The notes beneath the pieces are model-generated. The model saw nothing but the letters and a program-made list of their open reading frames with translations, was not told the origin of the DNA and searched no databases. Made by a program: the position numbers and the translations under genes. Below, one piece after another: positions 56,884-64,000 of a stretch of 64,000 nucleotides of DNA (position 1 is its first letter; each line of letters starts with the position of its first letter). Source of the DNA: Mannheimia cairinae (GTDB taxonomy: Bacteria > Pseudomonadota > Gammaproteobacteria > Enterobacterales > Pasteurellaceae); the NCBI RefSeq assembly GCF_028649535.1, contig NZ_JAQSJE010000002.1, positions 198,645-262,644 of the forward strand, written 5' to 3'.

Positions 56884-57509
56884 TGGCTGCACTAATTTCT
56901 AACCCTCGTTTTTCAATTGTTGAAATTTTTGAAAGTTTACAAGGCGAAGGATTTAATACGGGAATGCCAGCAATTTTTGTGCGTTTTGGCAAATGTAATC
57001 TTACTTGCCCTTGGTGCGATACCAATTACAATACATTTGAGCAATGGACGTTAAACGGTATTCTAGCCAAAGTGCAAAGCTATTCGGCTAAAAATGTGAT
57101 TATCACGGGCGGAGAGCCAACGATTCAGCCTAATTTATCTTTACTATTAGATGAGCTGAAAAAACAAGGCTATTTTTTGGCGATTGAAACCAACGGTTTA
57201 AAAGAAATTCCCGCTCAGATTGATTATATTGCAACCAGCCCAAAGCGAATGTATCAAGAAAAGTATCAACGCCGTTGCATTAATTTTGCTAATTAAGTAA
57301 GAATTGTTGTTGATGGTGAAGTGCAAAATTTTTGCGAGCAATTAGAAGAACGTATTCAGGCAGAGCATTATTATCTCTCTCCTTGCGAAGTAGATGGCAA
57401 AATGAATTTGCTAGAAACCATTACTCAACTTGGTTTATTGAATCAGCGAGTAAATAAACCGAAATGGCAACTGAGTATTCAAACCCATAAAATAGTCGGC
57501 ATTGAGTAA
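56883..57509 (+). pseudogene. queE: 7-carboxy-7-deazaguanine synthase interrupted by an in-frame stop codon
   Basis: Radical SAM step of queuosine synthesis. The N-terminal reading gives 137 residues with EIFESLQGEGFNTGMPAIF, the SAM motif CNLTCPWC (Cys38, Cys42, Cys45) and VIITGGEPTIQPNL. A TAA at 57294-57296 ends it after CINFAN, but the same frame continues VRIVVDGEVQNFCEQLEERI to a stop at 57509, with the family end HYYLSPCEVDGKMNLLETIT and THKIVGIE. Full length would be 208 codons, close to other family members. A single GAA-to-TAA change at codon 138 explains it. Sequencing error is possible. Confidence 0.85.
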
Positions 57510-57512
57510 AAT

Positions 57513-57536
57513 AAAAGAGGCATAGAGCCTCTTTTT
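57513..57536. terminator. Bidirectional terminator between queE and menF
   Basis: Nine-bp stem AAAAGAGGC (57513-57521) with GCCTCTTTT (57527-57535) and a 5-nt loop, T-rich on both strands. Serves the convergent queE and menF. Confidence 0.88.
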
Positions 57537-57540
57537 ACAT

Positions 57541-58848
57541 TTAAATATCTTGTGAGACTAAATCAATATTAAGCAGTTTAGCCATACCTTGAGATTTACG
57601 TTTAATTTCTTGCCATTCCGATTGTGGATCCGAGCCTTCCACAATACCTGCACCGGCATATAAAGTAATGCTATTACGGGCAATTAACGCAGAACGCAAG
57701 GTTACGCAAAACTCGGACGATACTTGGCTCATTACTCCTAACGTACCGGCATACCAATAACGCTTAAACGGCTCATTTTCGCTAATAAACTGAGTAGCAT
57801 TAGGTCGGGGAAGCCCTGCCACTGCAGCCGTCGGGTGAATTTTACTTAAGCAATGGCTGTCGGAAATATTGTCTTGTAGTGTTGCTTGAATAGTACGACG
57901 TAAATGCTGCACGTTATGTAATCGTTTAATTTTCGCTTCGCTTACATCAAAATCTGTTACACAGTGTTTTAGATTGTTTTCAATATCATCAACCACAAGT
58001 TGGTTTTCGTAAATATTTTTCGGATCGCTTAATAGCCACTGGGCATTTAATTCAGTTTGAATTTCACTTGCCGTTACGGCAGCTGTTCCCGCTAAAGCCT
58101 CTGTTAGAAATTGTTGCTCTCGGCGTTGATATAGGCGTTCAGGAGTTGATCCGATAAAAGCCACTTCTTCACTTTCTGCCCATAAAAAGTGATAACAACC
58201 CAAATTCGTTTTTTCACTTTTAGCTAATAAATCATAAGCAGATATTGGCTGTTCAAAAGTTAAAGCCGTTGCATTGGCTAAAACCACTTTTTGGAACTGA
58301 TTTTGTTTAATTGCGGAAATAGCTTTTTCTATGTTTTGCTGCCAATTTTCATAATTACTTGCAGAAGTTGTGGAGCATAACGAATTCTTTTCTAAGCGAA
58401 GTTCGGCTGTTTTGCCTAAATTTGCAAGAAATTGTTGAAAAACAACCGCTTGTTGTTCGAAATTATCACTATCAAAATAGAAACAAGCGGTTAAATTTTG
58501 CTGATTTTTTACCAATGAATATTGTGGCAGAATAAATTGAGCATTTCCTTCAAACTGTAGCCCGCCAACTAATGGTAGATTTTGTTGCTCAATAAAATTT
58601 TGGGCGGTTTCAAGGGTATTAAACTGGCGGAGTATGCCTACTGTTGCAATGGTCTGATCTGTATCTCGATAATTTAGATAAAAATGTGGATAACTGTTTT
58701 TTTGTGCTTTTAGCCAAGCAAGTAACGGAAAGGTATCTTCAGATAACACAACAGAGGCTTGAATTGTAATCAAACCTTGCTGATAACCGATTCTGTTATA
58801 ACTTTCTGTAAGTTCTTGTTTTAATTGATTAAAAATAAGCATTTGCAA
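57541..58848 (-). CDS. menF: Isochorismate synthase (menaquinone)
   Basis: Converts chorismate to isochorismate for menaquinone, which DMSO reductase uses. The 435 residues contain FQKVVLANATALTFEQPI, FLWAESEEVAFIGSTPERLYQ, EALAGTAA and the chorismate-binding end KIHPTAAVAGLPRPNA and YAGAGIVEGSDPQSEW. The start is either Met1 or Met3 (58842); no clear ribosome site. No further men genes are adjacent. A USS pair is internal (near 58445 and 58485). Confidence 0.92.
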   Translation of the reverse strand: MQMLIFNQLKQELTESYNRIGYQQGLITIQASVVLSEDTFPLLAWLKAQKNSYPHFYLNYRDTDQTIATVGILRQFNTLETAQNFIEQQNLPLVGGLQFEGNAQFILPQYSLVKNQQNLTACFYFDSDNFEQQAVVFQQFLANLGKTAELRLEKNSLCSTTSASNYENWQQNIEKAISAIKQNQFQKVVLANATALTFEQPISAYDLLAKSEKTNLGCYHFLWAESEEVAFIGSTPERLYQRREQQFLTEALAGTAAVTASEIQTELNAQWLLSDPKNIYENQLVVDDIENNLKHCVTDFDVSEAKIKRLHNVQHLRRTIQATLQDNISDSHCLSKIHPTAAVAGLPRPNATQFISENEPFKRYWYAGTLGVMSQVSSEFCVTLRSALIARNSITLYAGAGIVEGSDPQSEWQEIKRKSQGMAKLLNIDLVSQDI

Positions 58849-59022
58849 AAAAATAAGAAAACCAGACCGCTTGTTTCGGGCTGTTTAAAAAAAAGGACAT
58901 CATTTTAACGCATTTCCTCTTTTTTTTCTTCCCAAATTAGAGTAATGTTTATAAATTCATTGCTAAATTAATGAATTTTAGCAAAGGCAGATAATAAACA
59001 CCAAAAGAATAGGAAGTGCAAA

Positions 59023-60240
59023 ATGGAACGTTTTCCAAAATCAGATAAATTGGCTCAGGTTCGTTATGATATTCGTGGGCCCATTCACAAAGAGGCTATT
59101 CGTTTAGAAGAAGAAGGCAATAAAATTTTAAAATTAAATATTGGTAACCCTGCCCCATTTGGCTTTGAAGCACCAGATGAAATTTTAGTGGATGTTATCC
59201 GCAACCTTCCAACCGCTCAAGGTTATTGCGATTCCAAAGGTTTATATTCTGCCCGTAAAGCGATTGTACAATATTATCAATCGAAAGGTATGCGTGGTAT
59301 GGATGTAAACGATGTTTATATCGGCAATGGTGTATCTGAGTTAATTGCAATGTCTATGCAAGCATTGTTAAACGATGGTGATGAAATGCTAATTCCTATG
59401 CCTGATTACCCATTATGGACTGCAGCGACAACTCTTGCAGGTGGTAAAGCCGTACATTATCTTTGTGATGAAGAAAAAGAATGGTTTCCAGATATTGAAG
59501 ATATAAAAGCGAAAATCACTCCTCGCACGAAAGGGATTTTAATTATTAACCCGAATAACCCGACGGGTGCGGTGTATAGTCGCCAAATCTTACTTGAAAT
59601 TGCAGAGCTTGCTCGCCAACATAATTTGATTATTTTTGCCGATGAGATCTACGAAAAAATTCTTTATGATGGTGCAGTGCATCACCATATTGCAGTGCTG
59701 GCTCCAGATGTTTTGACTGTAACCTACAATGGTTTATCTAAGGCTTACCGTGTGGCAGGTTTCCGTCAAGGTTGGATGGTATTAAGTGGCCCGAAACAGC
59801 AAGCAAAAGGCTTTATTGAAGGCTTGGATATGCTAGCTTCAATGCGTTTATGTGCCAATACACCGATGCAACACGCTATTCAAACAGCGTTAGGTGGGTA
59901 TCAAAGTATTAATGAATTTGTACTGCCTGGCGGTCGTTTATTGGAACAGCGTGATAAAATGTATGAATTATTGGTTCAAATTCCAGGTATTAGTTGTGTG
60001 AAAGCCAAAGGTGCACTTTATATGTTCCCGAAAATTGATACCGAAATGTACGGCATTAAAGACGACCAAAAATTTATTTACGATTTATTGCAACAAGAAA
60101 AAGTGCTATTAGTGCAAGGTTCTGGCTTTAACTGGCATAAGCCTGACCACTTCCGTGTCGTAACATTACCTTACGCACATCAAATTGAAGAAGCAATTAA
60201 ACGGTTGGCGAATTTCTTAAAAAATTACCGCCAAGAGTAA
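59023..60240 (+). CDS. alaA: Alanine-synthesising aminotransferase (AlaA/YfbQ)
   Basis: PLP class I/II enzyme making alanine from pyruvate and glutamate. The 405 residues start MERFPKSDKLAQVRYDIRGP, with NIGNPAPFGFEAPDEI, PLP Lys in NGLSKAYRVAGFRQGWM and LIINPNNPTGAVYS. Length matches E. coli AlaA. The start has AGGAAG. Divergent from menF with 174 bp between; the gap carries two overlapping palindromes near 58952-58982. Confidence 0.95.
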   Translation: MERFPKSDKLAQVRYDIRGPIHKEAIRLEEEGNKILKLNIGNPAPFGFEAPDEILVDVIRNLPTAQGYCDSKGLYSARKAIVQYYQSKGMRGMDVNDVYIGNGVSELIAMSMQALLNDGDEMLIPMPDYPLWTAATTLAGGKAVHYLCDEEKEWFPDIEDIKAKITPRTKGILIINPNNPTGAVYSRQILLEIAELARQHNLIIFADEIYEKILYDGAVHHHIAVLAPDVLTVTYNGLSKAYRVAGFRQGWMVLSGPKQQAKGFIEGLDMLASMRLCANTPMQHAIQTALGGYQSINEFVLPGGRLLEQRDKMYELLVQIPGISCVKAKGALYMFPKIDTEMYGIKDDQKFIYDLLQQEKVLLVQGSGFNWHKPDHFRVVTLPYAHQIEEAIKRLANFLKNYRQE

Positions 60241-60256
60241 TTTCTGCTAAATAAAT

Positions 60257-60284
60257 AACACTCATCATTTGATGAGTGTTTTCT
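60257..60284 (+). terminator. Terminator after alaA
   Basis: Ten-bp stem AACACTCATC (60257-60266) with GATGAGTGTT (60271-60280), ATTT loop, then TTCTC. Confidence 0.82.
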
Positions 60285-60302
60285 CTTATAAGGTATCCTA
60301 TT

Positions 60303-61211
60303 ATGTTAAAAGGCGTTCTTTTATCGCTTTCAGCCTCTAGTTTATTTGGCTGCTTGTATTACCTTGCTGTTTTTTTACAGCCATTGTCAGGCGAAAGTAT
60401 GTTTGGCATTCGTATGCTAGTTACTTTTCCTTTCTTGTTGTTAGCATTATTTCTACTCAAAAAGCAGGTGGAATTTGTTGAGTTTATTCGACGCTTAATT
60501 CAAGAACCTTATTTGCTAGTTATTATTTTATTAACATCATTGATTGTTGGCGGGCAAATGTGGCTCTTTTTATGGGCACCGAATAATGGTAAAGCATTAG
60601 AGGTATCAACGGGCTATTTACTTTTGCCAATCGTGATGGTTGCTTTTGGTAAAGCAATTTATAAAGAATCTCTTTCTCTAAATAAATGGTTAGCAATTAG
60701 CTTTGCTTTTGCTGGGGTGCTTAGCACTATTTGGTTATCAGGCAAGCTCTCCTTAGAAAGCATTTTTGTTTGTACTGGTTACCCTATCTATTTTTATTTA
60801 CGCAGAAAATTTGGATTAAGCCATTTATATAGTTTTGTGATTGAAATTCTGTTTTTAATGCCACTCTCCCTCTATTTTATTGGGCAGACAGATATGGCAT
60901 ATATTCAAAACCAAAATCCTAATATTTACTATTTGATTGCATTATTAGGGCTTATTAGTGGCTTAGCCTTAATTAGCTATACTATCGCCAGTACTATTTT
61001 ACCTTTTAATTTACTCGGTTTATTAGGTTATCTTGAGCCTTTCTTATTGCTGATTATCTCTTTTATTATTGGCGAAACCTTAGCAAAAGAATCTTATATT
61101 TTGATGATTTGCCTATTTATTGCGATTATATTTTTAATATTTGATGGTTTAATTGCTTTACGCCAACAGCAGAAAAAATGGCAGACTCAACATAATAAAG
61201 AAGTTAAATGA
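60303..61211 (+). CDS. rarD: RarD-type EamA-family transporter
   Basis: Inner-membrane drug/metabolite transporter superfamily protein. The start at 60303 (MLKGVLLSLSASSLFGCLYY) is preferred; nine upstream codons would cover the terminator. The 302 residues form about ten membrane helices, with ALEVSTGYLLLPIVMVAFGK and FNLLGLLGYLEPFLLLIISF, both typical of RarD. Substrate unknown. It is 12 bp before the LysE-type exporter, so both may be one exporter operon. Confidence 0.86.
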   Translation: MLKGVLLSLSASSLFGCLYYLAVFLQPLSGESMFGIRMLVTFPFLLLALFLLKKQVEFVEFIRRLIQEPYLLVIILLTSLIVGGQMWLFLWAPNNGKALEVSTGYLLLPIVMVAFGKAIYKESLSLNKWLAISFAFAGVLSTIWLSGKLSLESIFVCTGYPIYFYLRRKFGLSHLYSFVIEILFLMPLSLYFIGQTDMAYIQNQNPNIYYLIALLGLISGLALISYTIASTILPFNLLGLLGYLEPFLLLIISFIIGETLAKESYILMICLFIAIIFLIFDGLIALRQQQKKWQTQHNKEVK

Positions 61212-61223
61212 AAGAGATAGGAA

Positions 61224-61844
61224 ATGGACGGAATTGTAAATTATTGGGGATTTTTGACCGCTTGTATCTTGCTAAATTTAACACCAGGGTCTGACACCAT
61301 CTATATTCTAACTCGCACTATTGCCGAAGGGAAAAAATCTGGGCTAATGTCTTCATTTGGTATTTTAGCAGGGATATTATTCCATATTATAGCAGTTTCT
61401 TTAGGGCTTGCAGGCATAGTAGCTCATTCGCCAACGCTATTTAACTTATTAAAATATGCAGGTGCATTTTATCTGCTATATTTAGGCATAAAAATGTGGC
61501 GGGAGCCACTAGTATTAAATCAGCTAGATTTAGACAAATTACCTCTTTGGAAGATTTTCCGACAAGGGCTACTCACTAATTTATTAAATCCGAAGGTGGT
61601 TTTATTTTTCTTAGCACTGCTGCCACAATTTGTGTCTAGCAATTTGGATAATACTTTTCTGCCTTTTATGTTATTAGGTCTGACTTTTTTATCGACAAGC
61701 ATAATTTGGGTTACTATTCTAGTTTTAATGGCAGCACCATTAGGAAATTTTTTACGTAATAATGCGACAGTAGGTTCATTGATGAATAAAATTTGCGGTT
61801 CGATTTTTATTGGGCTTGCAGTCAAAATTGGGTTAGAACAGTGA
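61224..61844 (+). CDS. LysE/RhtB-family amino-acid exporter
   Basis: Six-helix inner-membrane exporter of the LysE/RhtB family. The 206 residues start MDGIVNYWGFLTACILLNLT and contain PGSDTIYILTRTIAEGKKSG (about 21-40), the family motif, and NLLNPKVVLFFLALLPQFV. Substrate unknown, probably an amino acid. Its TGA stop overlaps the GTG start of priA (GTGA), indicating translational coupling. Confidence 0.9.
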   Translation: MDGIVNYWGFLTACILLNLTPGSDTIYILTRTIAEGKKSGLMSSFGILAGILFHIIAVSLGLAGIVAHSPTLFNLLKYAGAFYLLYLGIKMWREPLVLNQLDLDKLPLWKIFRQGLLTNLLNPKVVLFFLALLPQFVSSNLDNTFLPFMLLGLTFLSTSIIWVTILVLMAAPLGNFLRNNATVGSLMNKICGSIFIGLAVKIGLEQ

Positions 61845-64000
61845 AATTAATTCGTGTAGCACTACCAGTGCCGTTACATCGTTATTTTGATTACTTACCG
61901 CTTGAGAATAGTATGCCTGTTAAAGGTACTCGAGTGGCTGTGCCTTTTGGGAAGCAAACCAAAATCGGTATTGTGGTGGATTTTCCACAAACAAGCGATG
62001 TGCCGATTGATAAACTCAAACCTATTCAAACCATTCTTGATGCTGAATCCGTTTTTGATGAAAAAATATGGCAGTTGCTTATCTGGGCGGCTCGTTATTA
62101 TCACGCCCCTGTGGGCGAGGTGCTAAATAGTTCGTTACCTATAAAATTGCGTAATGGCGATTCAACCGTTCTTCCCCAACCTGATTATTTTACTGTTACC
62201 GAACAAGGGCGAAATTCACTTGTTATCGGCGAAAATAAAAAAGCCAAAAAACAAGTTGAGCTTTTAACGGAGCTAGCACAATTTGCAAAATATTTTGAAA
62301 AACCGACCGCTTGTAGTCCATCTGCGTGGAAAGGCTTGCTGGAAAAAGGTTATGTCGAGAAAATAGCGATTCCTATCAGCTCGCAACCTTGGCAACAAAC
62401 ATTAGGCGATTTGCCTCTGGTGAATAAGCAAAATTGCTTAACTTTAAATAAACAGCAAACGCTGGTGGTTAGCCGTTTAAATGCACAAAAAGAGTTTGCC
62501 GCATTTTTGCTTAATGGCGTAACGGGTTCAGGCAAAACGGAAGTCTATTTACAGCTTATTGAGGAAGTATTAAAACGAGAACAGCAAGTGCTGGTGCTGG
62601 TGCCGGAAATCGGTTTAACCCCACAAACGGTGCAACGTTTTAAGGCTCGTTTTAATGTTGAAATTGACGTGCTACATTCTAATATGAATGAAACCGAGCG
62701 TTTAAAAGCGTGGCTTAGAGCGAAAAATGGCGAAAGTGCGATAGTGATTGGCACTCGCTCGGCACTCTTTACTCAATTTAAACACCTGGGGGCGATTATT
62801 CTTGATGAGGAACACGACGGCTCGTTTAAACAACAAGAAGGTTGGCGTTATCACGCTCGAGATCTTGCGGTTGTGCGAGCAAAAAATAGCAATATTCCTA
62901 TTGTGCTAGGTTCTGCTACCCCAAGTTTTGAAAGCTTGCAAAACGTACAAAACGGCAAATTTATTGAGCTTGAATTAACCGCCCGAGCCGGTAATGCACA
63001 ACTTGCCAGCCAACAAATTATCGATTTAAAAACCCAACGCATTACCGCTGGGCTTTCTGAGCGTCTTATTTCTATGATGAAAAGCCATTTAACCCAAGGC
63101 AATCAGGTAATGCTATTTTTAAACCGCCGAGGTTTTGCCCCAGTATTGCTTTGCCACGAATGTGGCTGGATATGTGAATGTGAGGCTTGTAATAAACCTT
63201 TTACCTATCATCAAAAACAACGAGTATTGCGTTGCCACCATTGTGCCACTCAAAAGGTTATTCCTCGCCAATGTGGGCATTGTGGTTCGACTAATTTAAT
63301 TACCACCGGCATTGGCACAGAGCAGCTTGAACAGGTACTAAGCGAACAATTCCCGACTTATCAAATTACCCGAATTGACCGAGATTCCACCACCCGAAAA
63401 GGCTCGTTAGAAAATCATTTAACCGCTATTAGAGAGGGTAAAAGCCAAATTCTCATTGGGACACAAATGTTAGCGAAGGGGCATCATTTCCCAAATGTAA
63501 CTTTGGTGGCAATCGTAAATGTTGATTCTGCACTGTTTTCGAATGATTTTAGGGCGGAAGAGAGACTTGCTCAGCTTTATTTACAAGTGGCAGGGAGAGC
63601 TGGGCGTGCAGAGAAAAAAGGGGAAGTGGTGCTACAAACCCATTACCCTGATCACCCTTTACTCAAAACATTATTGGAGCAAGGTTATTTCGCCTTTGCT
63701 AAAGAAGCCTTAAAAATGCGACAAATAATGAATTTGCCACCGTTTTCAGCCCAAGTTTTATTTAAAGCGACGGGGAAAGATAACGCTCAAACGCAGCAAA
63801 CCTTAGAACAACTTCACGGTTATTTCGCCCAAAAAATTCATCAACAAAATTGGCAAGGTTTTCAGTTATTGCCACCATTTTCCGCACCAATGGCAAAAAA
63901 AGCAGGGCATTATCGCTGGTTATTATTGATTCAGCATATGAGCCGTAGTGCTTTACAACAGTTATTGGATTGCTTTGATTTGGACAGGGAAAATTTAGCT
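61841..64000 (+). CDS. priA: Primosomal replication protein N' (partial, C-terminus beyond right edge)
   Basis: 3'-5' helicase that restarts stalled replication forks. 720 codons are present, of about 730 in the family. The start is GTG at 61841 (VKLIRVALPVPLHRYFDYLP), overlapping the LysE-type stop. Walker A GVTGSGKTEVY (about 226-236), DEEH box (about 324-327), zinc cysteines in LLCHECGWICECEACNKPF and RCHHCATQKVIPRQCGHCG, and TQMLAKGHHFPNV. A USS lies in the coding sequence (near 62307). Confidence 0.96.
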   Translation, partial: MKLIRVALPVPLHRYFDYLPLENSMPVKGTRVAVPFGKQTKIGIVVDFPQTSDVPIDKLKPIQTILDAESVFDEKIWQLLIWAARYYHAPVGEVLNSSLPIKLRNGDSTVLPQPDYFTVTEQGRNSLVIGENKKAKKQVELLTELAQFAKYFEKPTACSPSAWKGLLEKGYVEKIAIPISSQPWQQTLGDLPLVNKQNCLTLNKQQTLVVSRLNAQKEFAAFLLNGVTGSGKTEVYLQLIEEVLKREQQVLVLVPEIGLTPQTVQRFKARFNVEIDVLHSNMNETERLKAWLRAKNGESAIVIGTRSALFTQFKHLGAIILDEEHDGSFKQQEGWRYHARDLAVVRAKNSNIPIVLGSATPSFESLQNVQNGKFIELELTARAGNAQLASQQIIDLKTQRITAGLSERLISMMKSHLTQGNQVMLFLNRRGFAPVLLCHECGWICECEACNKPFTYHQKQRVLRCHHCATQKVIPRQCGHCGSTNLITTGIGTEQLEQVLSEQFPTYQITRIDRDSTTRKGSLENHLTAIREGKSQILIGTQMLAKGHHFPNVTLVAIVNVDSALFSNDFRAEERLAQLYLQVAGRAGRAEKKGEVVLQTHYPDHPLLKTLLEQGYFAFAKEALKMRQIMNLPPFSAQVLFKATGKDNAQTQQTLEQLHGYFAQKIHQQNWQGFQLLPPFSAPMAKKAGHYRWLLLIQHMSRSALQQLLDCFDLDRENLA

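Noticed and set aside
57294-57296. Programmed stop recoding in queE
   Set aside because: The codon is TAA, not a selenocysteine TGA, and no slippery site or recoding hairpin was seen. A plain nonsense change is simpler.

Overview
The window is bacterial chromosome from a member of the Pasteurellaceae. The evidence is an AT-rich genome, many copies of the 9-mer ACAAGCGGT and its complement (the Actinobacillus pleuropneumoniae/Mannheimia type of DNA uptake signal sequence, USS), a fused gshF, oapA/oapB, a dmsABC operon followed by a TorD-type chaperone and a NapF-like ferredoxin, and close agreement with Haemophilus/Actinobacillus housekeeping proteins. I cannot name the species. Nearly every gene is ordinary chromosome. 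No insertion sequence, prophage, CRISPR array, rRNA or tRNA gene was seen.

Layout. 1-2.3 kb: mannose PTS manXYZ (manZ cut by the left edge) behind a perfect CRP palindrome. 2.6-6.5 kb: gshF, psd and a comEA-type DNA-uptake gene with a CRP-S (competence) type site. 6.8-10.6 kb: oapA, oapB and LPS heptosyltransferases waaF and waaC. 10.7-15.2 kb: the str operon rpsL-rpsG-fusA-tuf. 15.4-19.8 kb: tig, then a cysteine-less rhodanese, secB, gpsA, cysE. 19.9-23.6 kb: a noticeably GC-richer five-gene operon (DUF2892, Tat-signal sulfide:quinone oxidoreductase-like flavoprotein, small membrane protein, TDT transporter, AhpD-like protein) divergent from a SqrR/BigR-like repressor. 23.8-30.7 kb: small regulators, Opa-like barrel, lipoproteins, obgE, argS, yecM-like, slyB. 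30.8-33.2 kb: a nucleobase-deaminase-like amidohydrolase and thiB, divergent around a PurR box, with a TPP riboswitch on thiB and a leader ORF with two terminators before the amidohydrolase. 33.4-44.9 kb: pflA, prlC, pheA, recF, ybaB-recR, grxD, ilvE, a lipoprotein, a RidA-like gene, cysK, rho. 44.9-50 kb: dmsABC operon. 50.2-53.5 kb: argC-argB-argD with tandem ARG boxes. 53.6-57.5 kb: pgi, ubiK, then queC-queD-queE behind a preQ1 riboswitch, with queE broken by an in-frame stop. 57.5-64 kb: menF, alaA, rarD, a LysE-type exporter and priA (cut by the right edge).

The parts most worth attention are regulatory: the PurR/TPP divergent region at 31.75-32.24 kb, where an inverted USS pair forms the P3 helix of a TPP riboswitch and a two-terminator leader precedes a deaminase-like gene; the candidate persulfide-responsive operon at 19.9-23.6 kb; and the riboswitch-controlled queuosine operon with a nonsense queE. 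Family names and comparisons with other species are from memory; no database search was run.
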